DNA of 64,000 nucleotides from JANXQG01 sp963780045. Its GTDB lineage: Bacteria > Planctomycetota > Planctomycetia > Pirellulales > Thermoguttaceae. Of this stretch, positions 1 through 7,363 are shown in pieces. The notes under the pieces are model-generated. The model made no database searches. It was not told the DNA's origin and saw only the letters and a program-made list of their open reading frames with translations. A program made the position numbers and the translations under genes. Each line of letters opens with the position of its first letter. Position 1 is the first letter of the stretch. The stretch is taken from contig CAVZZZ010000001.1 in the NCBI GenBank assembly GCA_963780045.1, forward strand, positions 5,022,001 through 5,086,000, given 5' to 3'.

Positions 1-444
1 CTGGACCGAATTGTCCGCCTCAGCAGCAATCCCAACGACATCGTTTTGGACGCCTTTTGCGGCTGCGGCACGGCGCTGGAGGCGGCGGAACACCTCGAAA
101 GACAGTGGATCGGCATCAATTTGTCGCCTACTGCCTGCCGGGTAATGGCAAAGCGGCTGCGGGATCGCTGCGGATTGCAGGAAGACAAAAAGCTCTGGCT
201 AGCCGGAAAAGGCTTTATTGTCCGCGACCTGCCTTGGACTGAGGGCCAGCTTCGCAAGCTGCCGCCGTTCGAGTTCGAGAACTGGGCGGTTATCGCCATC
301 GGCGGAATTCCGAACAAGGCACAAGTCGGGGACATGGGCATCGACGGCCGCATCTTCCCGGTCCATGCCGCCCCCGCGAAGGCAGCCAAGGACACCTTGC
401 AATTCATGGACGATTGGTATCCGATCCAGGTCAAGCAGCGGGAC
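1..444 (+). pseudogene. DNA methyltransferase with Mrr-like endonuclease domain, 5' fragment (partial)
   Basis: The reading frame is open from the first base, so the start lies outside the window. The first 50 codons are the end of an N6/N4 adenine or cytosine DNA methyltransferase: DAFCGCGT is the AdoMet-binding motif I and is followed by QWIGINLSPTACRVMAKRL. A Mrr/PD-(D/E)xK type nuclease region follows (GDMGIDGRIFPV, then IQVKQ, which fits the G-x-D ... Q-x-K signature). Similarity stops just after QVKQRD at base 444; the frame then runs into unrelated sequence and stops at 528. The matching C-terminal part reappears at 1347, so the gene is split by about 0.9 kb. The family identity is recognised from motifs, not from a search. 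Confidence 0.75.
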
Positions 445-589
445 AGTACAGCTACAGCCGATCACCGGAGCAGATTGCCAGTATGCTTGGCATCTACGTT
501 GGCGTGCGTCCAAAGAGTCTCAACTTGAGACAGATTGACTTCCTCAGCTCTTGCGAGCATACTTGCATGGAACCCACAAGGAGCTTGCC

Positions 590-1033
590 ATGACCACCGT
601 TTTGCTTTCTGTCTGCCTTCTCAGTTCCACCGCGTCAACCGCTCCGGCACGCGCCGCGACAGCCGATGAAATCAACGCCTTCTTTCTCAAAGGCATCCCG
701 CCAGACCCAAAGAAACCTCCGCAGCCAAAACGAGGCCAGAAATTGCCTCCGCCGAAGAGTCCGACAAATCACGTCTACACAGTCGCTGAAATCGAGAAGA
801 AGTTTGGCAAGGCAGTCATCGTCGGCACCGGCAGCATAAACAAGACGGCCAGGATGGTGAGGGGGATTCACCAAGACGGCCACGGCCGCGTCGAGGCCGA
901 GACATGGAAGTGGGACGCAGACGGCGGCAGCGTGGAAGTGCAGTTCGCCGTCGCCGGATACGGCTCGGAAGGCAAGGCGGAAACGAAGCGGCTGCAAGTC
1001 GTCCACGTCGAAGAGAAGCGGCCGAAGAAGTGA
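590..1033 (+). CDS. Small secreted hypothetical protein
   Basis: I do not recognise the family. The ATG at 590 is preceded by AAGGAG at a good distance and gives a typical signal peptide (TTVLLSVCLLSSTASTAPARA, cleavage near ARA-AT). An upstream in-frame ATG at 551 would place charged residues before it and lacks a ribosome site. The mature protein of about 125 residues has a Lys/Pro-rich linker (residues about 30-50) and a C-terminal part with alternating hydrophobic and charged residues that looks like a small beta domain. The start codon overlaps the TGA of a preceding short frame (ATGA), hinting at former translational coupling. Gene and flanks belong to the segment that interrupts the methyltransferase gene. 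Confidence 0.55.
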   Translation: MTTVLLSVCLLSSTASTAPARAATADEINAFFLKGIPPDPKKPPQPKRGQKLPPPKSPTNHVYTVAEIEKKFGKAVIVGTGSINKTARMVRGIHQDGHGRVEAETWKWDADGGSVEVQFAVAGYGSEGKAETKRLQVVHVEEKRPKK

Positions 1034-1069
1034 CGCGGCGAAAAGTCTCAAGTTGAGACTGATTGGACG

Positions 1070-1346
1070 CTAGTCTCCATCCCATACACCATCCGGCCGC
1101 ATTCTGGCCATCGCGATCAACTGCAAGAGCGGAAGCTTCGCGTTGCCTTCCGTCGGCTTCCAATAGTCATCATCAACTTCGTCGCCAAGCTTCGCAGCAG
1201 CGGCCTGTAGCACGGTAATGCTCTCCGCGCCCGACATGCCGTAGATCGTGCGGATGCCTTTGTCCCCGATCACGCGGCCGTAGTGCTCCGCGTAGTTGTA
1301 CGTGACGTTGAGCCACGCCTCGCGGCAACCGCCAAGCTGGAACGTC
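1070..1346 (-). pseudogene. Phage-like hypothetical protein, 3' fragment
   Basis: The C-terminal 90 residues contain NVTYNYAEHYGRV, IRTIYGMSGAESITVLQ, DDYWKPTEGNAK and MARMRPDGVWDGD. I remember this arrangement from small proteins in actinobacterial and planctomycete phage-like islands (Asn-Val-Thr N-terminus, DYWKPTEGN centre, MRPDGVW end). The family's own N-terminus is missing: upstream of base 1346 the frame runs antisense through the methyltransferase C-terminal fragment. It is therefore a truncated copy fused by rearrangement. Function unknown. Confidence 0.5.
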
Positions 1347-1547
1347 AAGGCCGGCCGCCCCGACATCGACGCCTTCGAGGCCATGATGATGCGCAAGGAC
1401 CGGCCCAAGGGCTTTTTCGTGTCGTTCGATTTCACGTCCGACGCCCTGCAAGAGATCGGCGGTTTCTTCAAGCGCAGCGGCAAGGTGATCGTGCCCCTGA
1501 CCGTCCCCGAGATTTTAGACGAGCAGATCGCGATGAAACTGGCGTGA
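1347..1547 (+). pseudogene. Methyltransferase/Mrr-like nuclease, 3' fragment
   Basis: KAGRPDIDAFEAMMMRKDRPKGFFVSFDFT..., ending in VPLTVPEILDEQIAMKLA, is the expected continuation of the fragment ending at base 444 (QVKQRD followed by KAGRPDIDAF). It supplies the last part of the PD-(D/E)xK nuclease fold and lacks a start of its own; the ATG at 1296 is outside the conserved part. The two pieces together would make a complete C-terminus. Confidence 0.7.
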
Positions 1548-1560
1548 GGGCAGGGCGGTA

Positions 1561-1636
1561 GTTTCCAGTGTTCAGTGTTCAGTTTTCAGTACCCTGCTGA
1601 ACACTGAACACTGAACACTGAACACTGAACACTCTC
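1561..1636. repeat. Word-type inverted repeat (tcagtgttcag family)
   Basis: The left arm is built from repeats of TTCAGTGTTCAG and TTTTCAGT, the right arm from CTGAACACTGAACACTGAAC, separated by TACCCTGC. The arms are complementary over more than 25 bases, so the RNA would fold into one long hairpin. It directly follows the methyltransferase fragment and could act as a terminator, though no T-run follows. Same family at 2658, 3422, 4215 and 45661. Confidence 0.8.
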
Positions 1637-2060
1637 GTTTCTTGAGTCAATCCCATCGAGCGGATGCGGGATTCTGTCGAGGGAAAGTTGCATTTTGCCG
1701 AGGGAACCTTTTAACCGGCAGAGGGAAACTTTCCCTCGCGCGAGGGAAACTTTCCCTCAACTGTGTGAACTTCCCGCTCGGACGAGGCGGAACTTCCCGC
1801 GGCGCTTTCCTCTTTTCCCCAGTCCGTTTGCAAAAACCCCTCGCGCGTGCGGAACGGGCCTGCGAACTTCCCCTGCCCTCGCCGCAAGAGCAGGCGTCAG
1901 CAACACAATACCTCACGCAAAGGCGCCAAGCCGCAAAGACGCCAAGGATGGTTTGCGGCTTTGCGGCTTGGCGGCTTTGCGTGGAAGATATCCCCGTGCG
2001 GATTCCGATACTTAAGGGCGAAGTTCCAAGTTCTCAGCACTAAGTTCCAAGAGCCATTCG
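1637..2060. repeat. Gene-free stretch with hairpin repeats
   Basis: No credible gene. 1670-1765 holds several copies of GAGGGAAA and its complement TTTCCCTC, including two tandem near-palindromes GAGGGAAACTTTCCCTC joined by GCGC. 1913-1984 is a large hairpin of words such as CGCAAAG, CGCCAAGCC and GCGGCTTTGCG, whose outer arms are CACGCAAAGGCGCCAAG and its near complement. 2015-2050 has half of a 'ccaagttctcagcactaag' word set. The short open frames here are translated repeats. Confidence 0.7.
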
Positions 2061-2659
2061 ATGAGCACCTTCGGCGACGCATTGCGCGAGGACCTGGCCC
2101 GCCGTGAAGAAGCGGCCCGCGCAAGGCGCGGCGGCGGGCGGAACTGGATGCGGCGGCCGCGGCGCGGCTGGACGGCAGCGACGCGCGGGCGGGCGAGCTG
2201 GCGGAGAACGCACTGCGGCCGCTCGTGGAGGAGTTCGCCCAGGTGATGCAGGCCGCCGGCGTGCTCGGCTCCGGCGGAGTGGACCACAAGCGGGCCACGG
2301 CGTTCGCGCCCCAGCATCGGCTGATTATGAAAACCCGCGCCCGGCGGCGGCACGTGCAAATCCGCTTGGCGGCCGCGGCCCAGGGCGGGGGCATGATCGA
2401 GCTTGCGGCGGAGTGCGTGGAAAGCGGCCCGCCCGACCACCTCGGACGCACCACCTGGCAGCCGCTGGCAGAGCTTCCCCGCGCCAGCCTGACGGTCAGT
2501 GCCGACAGCGCCGCCGACAGTGCCGCTGCCGGCCGCTGGTGCGAGGCCGTGTTGAAGCTCTGCGCCGAGGCGCTGATGGAGGCGGATTTCGCTCCCACGG
2601 TCCCCGCCGCCTCCCCCGTGACCGCGCCGGCGGTTGATTGCGTGACCGTACTGACGTAA
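2061..2659 (+). CDS. Hypothetical protein, first of a paralogous pair (one frameshift)
   Basis: Start MSTFGDALREDLARREEAARAR at 2061. After about 25 codons the reading frame must step back by one base near 2135 to continue as AELDAAAAARLDGSDA...LRPLVEEFAQVMQAAGVLG and on to RWCEAVLKLCAEALMEADF. The same architecture occurs in the next gene: a short charged helical N-terminus, a PLVEEF..V.EAAGVL motif, a central beta-rich part (KTRARRRHVQIRLAA, TTWQPLAELPRASLTV) and a C-terminal RWC...LLK.CA...MEA helix. I do not recognise a function. The shift is probably a missing base in the sequence, since many conserved genes in the window show the same defect. Confidence 0.55.
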
Positions 2660-2713
2660 GTTTTCAGTTTTCAGTGTTCAGCAGCGTACTGAAAACTGAA
2701 CACGGAACACTTT
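2658..2713. repeat. Word-type inverted repeat (tcagtgttcag family)
   Basis: AGTTTTCAGTTTTCAGTGTTC pairs with GTACTGAAAACTGAACAC around a GCAGC loop. It sits exactly between the two paralogous genes, starting at the stop codon of the first and ending a few bases before the start of the second. Confidence 0.75.
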
Positions 2714-2727
2714 CCCCACTCCCTGCC

Positions 2728-3425
2728 ATGTCCTCCTTCGCCGACGACTTGCGAGCGGTAATCGCCAAGAAGGCCGAGCAGCTCCACGTCGAGGAGTTTT
2801 TCTTGCGCCGCAAGCGCGCGGCCGAGCAGCGGCAGCAAGACGAGACCGAGGCCGCCGCCGCCGCGCTTCGCGCGACGTGTTCCGCCCGCTCGTGGAGGAG
2901 TTTTACAACGTTCTTGAAGCGGCGGGGGTGCTGTGCGGGGGGAGCGTGGAGGAGTGTTCGGTTTTCAGTGTTCAGTGTTCAGCAAGCGGCGAACAGCGAG
3001 GGTCCGGTTGCCGCTTGCGCGCCGCCGGCACCGCGCCGGCGGGCGCGCACTACGAAATCCGCGTCACGTGCTCCGTCGTCGAGACGGGCCGCGTGGAAGC
3101 GGCGGTGGAGTGCGAAGAGCAAGAAGGGGAGAAAGGGAGAAAGGGAGAAAGGGAGAAAGACACGCAGCAAGACATTACGTGGACCGCGCTCTTCGACGCG
3201 CTCCCCTTCTCCCCTTCTCCCCCGACCCGCTGCGCGGGTGCCCCGCCCTTCTCCCCTTCTTCTGACCCCCCGCTCCCCTTCTCCCCTGCTTCTGGCCGTC
3301 CCCTCATCGCGCTGCCAAGAAAAACCTTCCGCACCGCAAACCTCGACCGCGACGCCGCCCGCCGCTGGTGCTCCGACCTCTTGAAGAAGTGCGCCGCCGC
3401 CTGCATGGAGGCGAATCGGAGATGA
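2728..3425 (+). CDS. Hypothetical protein, second of a paralogous pair, carrying repeat-derived insertions (one frameshift)
   Basis: MSSFADDLRAVIAKKAEQLHVEEFFLRRKRAAEQR begins at 2728. The frame steps back one base near 2868 and continues DVFRPLVEEFYNVLEAAGVLCGG, matching the preceding gene, and ends RWCSDLLKKCAAACMEANRR. Compared with that paralog it has two extra blocks made of intergenic word repeats translated in frame: ECSVFSVQCSASGEQ (from tcagtgttcag words at about 2958-2988) and a long block (about 3120-3300) of EGEKGRKGEREK followed by LPFSPSPP-type residues (from gggagaaag and ccttctcc words, which also form a hairpin). The ends remain conserved, so the insertions did not destroy the reading frame. 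Function unknown. Confidence 0.55.
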
Positions 3426-3503
3426 GTGTTCAGTTTTCAGTGTTCCGTGTTCAGTACCTGAACACGGAACACTGAACACTGAAAACTGAACACTTCCCCG
3501 CTC
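3422..3503. repeat. Word-type inverted repeat after the second paralog
   Basis: GTGTTCAGTTTTCAGTGTTC and CGTGTTCAG pair with CTGAACACGGAACACTGAAC and ACTGAAAACTGAACACT around TAC. The variant base (ccgtg / cacgg) is matched on both arms, which indicates that pairing is maintained or copied. Confidence 0.75.
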
Positions 3504-4214
3504 CCGTCGCGTGCTATCAATTCTTGCCGTGGAAAACGCCGGCTGATTCATGCCGGGCAATGGCCACCACGGCCATCCAGCACGCCAACGAGGCGGCGAG
3601 CGCTGCGAGAATTGCCAAGTACATCATAGTCGTAGGTCCCCTTCTTCACTTATCGCATGCGGAAGCGTCCGCTGCCAAGAGTTATTTGGCCGAAAAAGGA
3701 GTTGGCGGGCGAGCAATCCCGCGCTTTTGACAATTCTGTTTCGCATGCCGCCCTTCCGCCGCGCCGTTTGCGCCGGTCTCCTTCTGCACGCCGGTCTCCT
3801 TCTGATCCCGGTCTCCTTCTGATCCCGGTCTCCTTCTACTAGAGGAGAAGCGCCCTTCCCGCGCATCGGCAGCCGCGCCGGCGCGACAAGCCGTCGGAAG
3901 ACTAGCGGGAATCGCAATGGCACGCTAGTTGCAATCACTGTGGGCCGGCGGTTTGATGCACCAAACCGGCAAAAAACGAGCACTTGCGAGGCAGTCATTG
4001 CACAAGAATTGGGCGTCTGAGTTGGTAAACCAAACCAACTTACCGACGACACACACAAGCCGGCCGTCGTGCTTGCTATAATCTCCGCTTCGATACGCAT
4101 TCTCTACATGTGCCGGTTTACCCAGGGCCGGCACCCGCGATCAGCGAGCTTGGAAGCATCACGACGGCCGGCCATGTTTCTTGAGGCCCCGCCGCCTGCA
4201 TGGAGGCGAATTGG
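3504..4214. other. 700-bp stretch without a supported gene; tandem CCGGTCTCCTTCT repeats and a tail remnant
   Basis: I find no credible coding sequence. 3771-3838 holds four tandem copies of an approximately 17-base unit CCGGTCTCCTTCTGATC. A hairpin GTTGGTaaaccaAACCAAC lies near 4020-4040 and a TATAAT box near 4076 without a good -35 element. Bases 4191-4220 repeat the last ten codons of the second paralog (A-A-C-M-E-A-N-W-R-stop), so a third, almost completely deleted copy ended here. Confidence 0.5.
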
Positions 4215-4291
4215 AGGTAAGTTTTCAGTTTTCAGTGTTCAGTTTTCAGTGCCCTGCTGAAAACTGAACACTGAACACTTCCCCGCTCCCC
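4215..4291. repeat. Word-type inverted repeat (tcagtgttcag family)
   Basis: TTTTCAGTTTTCAGTGTTC arms pair with CTGAAAACTGAACACTGAAC. It begins at the stop of the third-copy tail at 4218-4220, the same placement as after the other two copies, so tail plus hairpin appear to have been duplicated together. It lies about 55 bases upstream of the DUF1559 gene. Confidence 0.75.
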
Positions 4292-4347
4292 GCTTCCACT
4301 CCCTCGCGCCCCGCGGCATAATGATGCCGAAGGGTGGGCTTTTCGAC

Positions 4348-5373
4348 ATGGGCAAACGCGGTTTTACGCTCGTGGAGCTGCTGGTGGTGATTGCCATCAT
4401 CGGCATCCTCATCGCGCTTTTGCTGCCGGCCATCAACGCGGCGCGGGAGGCGGGCAGGCGATCGCAGTGCGTCAACAACCTCCGTCAACTCGGCCTGGCG
4501 GTGCTGAACTTCGAAAACGACGAGAAATGCTTCCCTTCGGGCTGCAAGGGGGACGGAACCGCCTACGACGAGAACTGGGGCTGGGGGGCGATCATTCTGC
4601 CCTATACCGAGTACGGCGCGCTCTACAAGCAGTTGGGCGTCGACAGCCGCAAGCTGATGGCCGTGTTCGCGGCCCCCGGCGGCCCGGCCATGCTGCAAAC
4701 GAAGCTGCCGGTATTTCGCTGTCCCACCGACACCACGCCCGCCTTGCTGCCGGCGGACCTGCGGGCTTTTTACGGCCACGGCAACACGAACCGGATCGAG
4801 TTGGCCGCCGCCAACTACGTCGCCTGCCAGGGCCTGCTGGACTTCTCCAGCAACAACAGCACCACCGACCAGGCCTGCAACGGGGTTTTCTTCAACAACA
4901 GCGCCGTCACCACGCAGCAGATCAGCGACGGGCTGGCGCACACCTTCATGCTGGGGGAGCGCGACCAACGCGCCGGCGCGGCCTACTGGGCGGGGACGCG
5001 CAATCCCGAAGGCGGCTGCCACTGGGGCGTCTACGAATGCCGCGGCCGCGTCAGCATGCTCTTCAACAACAACCAGTTGAACACCGCCTATTCGCCCGTC
5101 CCGGTGCCGAATTCGTCGGACCAGGGAGATTTCACCAACGGCGTGAATTACTGCGACTGCTGCAGCCACGGCTTCGACAGCTCGCATCCCGGCGGCGCGA
5201 ACTTCGTCTTCTGCGACGGCTCCGTCCACTTCATACCCGACGGCATCGATTTCAACAACGCCGGGTACGCGGTTGGACAAACGAACATGAACGCCGTGAC
5301 CGTCTCGAAACTCGGCATCTTTCAGCGGCTGGGCATCCGCAACGACGGCCAGACCGCGAACCCGCCCGACTGA
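4348..5373 (+). CDS. DUF1559 domain-containing pilin-like protein
   Basis: Starts MGKRGFTLVELLVVIAIIG, a class III/type IV pilin-like signal (prepilin peptidase would cut G-F), followed by the planctomycete signature LLPAINAAREAGRRSQCVNNLRQLGLAVLNFEN. The DUF1559 body ends with the usual GGANFVFCDGSVHFI motif near residue 295. A start nine codons upstream (4321) is possible; 4348 gives the canonical short basic leader. DUF1559 proteins are abundant, paralogous, presumably surface or pseudopilus proteins in Planctomycetota; the individual role is unknown. Monocistronic, convergent with the next gene. Confidence 0.9.
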   Translation: MGKRGFTLVELLVVIAIIGILIALLLPAINAAREAGRRSQCVNNLRQLGLAVLNFENDEKCFPSGCKGDGTAYDENWGWGAIILPYTEYGALYKQLGVDSRKLMAVFAAPGGPAMLQTKLPVFRCPTDTTPALLPADLRAFYGHGNTNRIELAAANYVACQGLLDFSSNNSTTDQACNGVFFNNSAVTTQQISDGLAHTFMLGERDQRAGAAYWAGTRNPEGGCHWGVYECRGRVSMLFNNNQLNTAYSPVPVPNSSDQGDFTNGVNYCDCCSHGFDSSHPGGANFVFCDGSVHFIPDGIDFNNAGYAVGQTNMNAVTVSKLGIFQRLGIRNDGQTANPPD

Positions 5374-5403
5374 CGGGCGCGCCGGGAGCGAGCAGCTTGA
5401 CGA

Positions 5404-5475
5404 GATGAGGGATTAGGGATGAGGGATGAGGGATGAAAGATGCGATCCCTCATCGCTTATCTCTCATCCCTCAAT
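5404..5475. terminator. Word-type inverted repeat (gatgaggg family), probable bidirectional terminator
   Basis: Left arm GAGGGATTAGGGATGAGGG plus GATGAGGGATGAAAG, right arm ATCCCTCATCG plus CTCTCATCCCTC. It lies exactly between two convergent stop codons (5373 plus, 5491 minus), the classic position for a shared terminator. Confidence 0.65.
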
Positions 5476-5490
5476 CGGATCGCTTGTCGG

Positions 5491-6396
5491 CTAACGCGCA
5501 TCGTGGAAGTCGTGCGCCGCGCCGCCGCCCTTGCGGATGCGGCGGATGTTGGCCAGGTACTCCGCCAGCTCGCGGTGAACCGGAAAGGTCGCCGAAACGG
5601 AGAGCACCTTCGCCCCGCCTGGCTCGGCGGCCGTTTCAAGCATCAGCTTGTCCGGACTTGAATAGGAAAGCACCTTCGGCCCGCCGAGCGTAGCGCCTTT
5701 GATGCTTCCCGTTGCGCCTTTGCCCTCCCAACTCCCCGGCGCGACGGTGGCGGTGATCAGCTCGATAAGCGTTGCGTACTCGTCCTGCGGCTTGCCGTCT
5801 TTGCCGCCCGCGGGTACCAGGTCGCCGACGACGTAGAGCCTCGTTGTGCGGTGCTCGGCGACCCGCTTGGGCGACGTGATCCATAGAACCTCGTGTCGGA
5901 TTTCCCACGTCAACCCCATATCGTCCAACAGCAAATCCAAGGCGGAAACCAGCGAGACGCCGCGAATGTTCTGCGTGACCTGCTGTTCCGGGTCGATGTT
6001 GGCGTCTTTCATGCCGGCCGTGTCGAGCTGCATTTCGATGTGGGCGGCGTCCTTCAGGTACTCGACGATGTCCTTCAGCGGCGTCGCATTGAATTCGATC
6101 GGCGGCGTGGGCGAGCTAAGGGCCGCCTCAATCTTCCGCTCCGCGCGCGTGGGCTGCGGCAGGTAGAGGTAGAGCAGCGGGTCTTGCGGGGCGGCGGTGG
6201 CGACGGGCTCCTTTGCGGCCTGTTTCGCATTTTGGCCTGGCGTATTCTCGGGCGCGAAAGGATCGTCGACCGTGGCGACCGGTTTGGGACGCGAGGGCGG
6301 CTTGGCAGCCGCACGATCGGCGGCGTCAGCGACGAGGATTACGACGGCGATGGCCAGCAACGGCGAAGCGAGGCGCAAAAGACTTGAAGCGCGCAT
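5491..6396 (-). CDS. Exported STN/secretin-N-like hypothetical protein
   Basis: 301 residues with an N-terminal signal peptide (LLRLASPLLAIAVVILVADAADRAAA) and a Pro/Ala-rich linker to about residue 95. A domain follows with IEFNATPLKDIVEYLKDAAHIEMQLD and GVSLVSALDLLLDDMGLTWEIRHEVLWIT, the fold signature of STN / secretin-N type modules that are widespread as orphan proteins in planctomycetes. The C-terminus has a further Pro/Gly-poor alpha/beta part (KLMLETAAEPGGAKVLSVSA). It is therefore periplasmic; partner unknown. No neighbour suggests a secretion system. Confidence 0.65.
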   Translation of the reverse strand: MRASSLLRLASPLLAIAVVILVADAADRAAAKPPSRPKPVATVDDPFAPENTPGQNAKQAAKEPVATAAPQDPLLYLYLPQPTRAERKIEAALSSPTPPIEFNATPLKDIVEYLKDAAHIEMQLDTAGMKDANIDPEQQVTQNIRGVSLVSALDLLLDDMGLTWEIRHEVLWITSPKRVAEHRTTRLYVVGDLVPAGGKDGKPQDEYATLIELITATVAPGSWEGKGATGSIKGATLGGPKVLSYSSPDKLMLETAAEPGGAKVLSVSATFPVHRELAEYLANIRRIRKGGGAAHDFHDAR

Positions 6397-6598
6397 GAAA
6401 TTCTCTCCTCAAGAAAGAGTGAACGGACGTCCCGGCGGTGTTCCGCGTCCGCCGGCAAGACATCCGCAGTTATACTCGATTGCCGGAAACGTGACAAGTT
6501 GGCGGCGGTCGCGGTCAGTCTGCCCCACCGCCTGCGTGGATGCGAGCCGGATGAAGCCGCGGGCCTTGAACTATTAGTCACGCAAAAGGCTCAAAGCT

Positions 6599-7177
6599 CT
6601 ACACCAGCGGCTCGCCGAAGGGATCGTCGGCGATGGTGTCGATCGGCCGCTCCAAGGGGTTCTCGGCCGTGGGCGTGGGAATTTCCTCATCCACGGCGCG
6701 GACCACCAGCCGCTTCGCCTCCACCTTGATGACGCGGACCGTTTGCCCGGCCTCGATAACCATGCCCTCGCTCATTGCGTCCAGCGTCTGGCCGTCGATT
6801 GCCACAACGCCGCTGGGCAGCATCCGGCACTTGGCCTTGCCGAGCCGGCCGATTAGGCCCTTAAGTTGCCGCCGAAAGTGATCGTCGGGCAGGACGTCCT
6901 CGGATTTCGGCGCCTCCAACAAGACGCCGCGGCCGACAGCCGTCCGCGGCCATACGCGAAAGGCCAGCGAGATCAACAGCGGAATGCCGATCACCGCCGC
7001 CGCGGTCATGGAGATGCCAATACCCGGCCCGCCGTACTTGAAGCCAACCAGAATCGATCCCAGGAACGCGGCGGCGGCAAAAAAGGAAACTATTCCCCCC
7101 GTCGGGAAGAAAACTTCCAATACCGCAAGACCCAGCCCCAGCACCAGCAGCACAATGGACCAAATCCACTCGTACAT
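6599..7177 (-). CDS. NfeD family membrane protein
   Basis: 192 residues: three to four hydrophobic segments (residues about 5-95, with LGLGLAVLEVFFPTGGIVSF typical of NfeD N-termini), then a soluble OB-fold-like C-terminal domain (SGVVAIDGQTLDAMSEGMVIEAGQTVRVIKVEAKRLVV, about 125-165). NfeD proteins usually work with a membrane-bound stomatin/SPFH protein or a ClpP-like peptidase; neither is adjacent here. Start at 7177 gives an immediate membrane segment without charged leader. Confidence 0.85.
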   Translation of the reverse strand: MYEWIWSIVLLVLGLGLAVLEVFFPTGGIVSFFAAAAFLGSILVGFKYGGPGIGISMTAAAVIGIPLLISLAFRVWPRTAVGRGVLLEAPKSEDVLPDDHFRRQLKGLIGRLGKAKCRMLPSGVVAIDGQTLDAMSEGMVIEAGQTVRVIKVEAKRLVVRAVDEEIPTPTAENPLERPIDTIADDPFGEPLV

Positions 7178-7285
7178 TGCAAACAGGACGCTCCCCTTGA
7201 TGGCAGGCTCGCGATTATTTATCGCTTGCGACGCTTTATTCTACCATCCATGCACGTCGGAAGCCACCAGCAGGCCGAGAAGCGG

Positions 7286-7355
7286 AGATTGGGAGAAAGG
7301 GCGAGGGGGAGAAAGAGAGAGAGCCTTGAAATGTCCCCTTCTCCCCGTCTCCCTT
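7286..7355. repeat. Word-type inverted repeat (gggagaaag family)
   Basis: GGGAGAAAGGGCGAGGGGGAG and GAAAGAGAG pair with CCCCTTCTCCCC and CTCCCTTTCTTTC across a short loop. It is located between the peptidase stop (7364) and the NfeD start (7177), downstream of the peptidase gene on its strand, consistent with a terminator role. Same word family as the insertions in the second paralog and the LptE leader. Confidence 0.7.
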
Positions 7356-7363
7356 TCTTTCAT

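Larger units (their letters stand above)
445..1346. other. Foreign 0.9-kb segment splitting the methyltransferase/nuclease gene
   Basis: Between the two halves of the methyltransferase-nuclease gene lie the end of an unidentified plus-strand frame (about 447-591, stopping at the start of the next gene), a small secreted-protein gene, and the 3' part of a phage-like gene on the minus strand. Two copies of the near-palindrome GTCTCAASTTGAGAC (517-531 and 1045-1059) bracket the secreted-protein gene. No transposase, terminal inverted repeat or clear target-site duplication is visible at 444/445 or 1346/1347, so the mechanism is unknown. Confidence 0.6.

Noticed and set aside
1642..2043. 133-codon frame CRGK/ARGKLSL repeats
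   Set aside because: Translation of GAGGGAAA hairpin words; no ribosome site or conserved region.
2061..2900. Programmed -1 frameshifting in the two paralogs
   Set aside because: Both need the same shift direction, but about 14 unrelated conserved genes in the window need the same type of correction and no slippery heptamer with a downstream structure is evident.
4246..5280. 344-codon minus-strand frame under the DUF1559 gene
   Set aside because: Shadow of the plus-strand gene, which has a canonical pilin signal and domain; the minus frame shows no motif and a biased Val/Ala/Asp composition.
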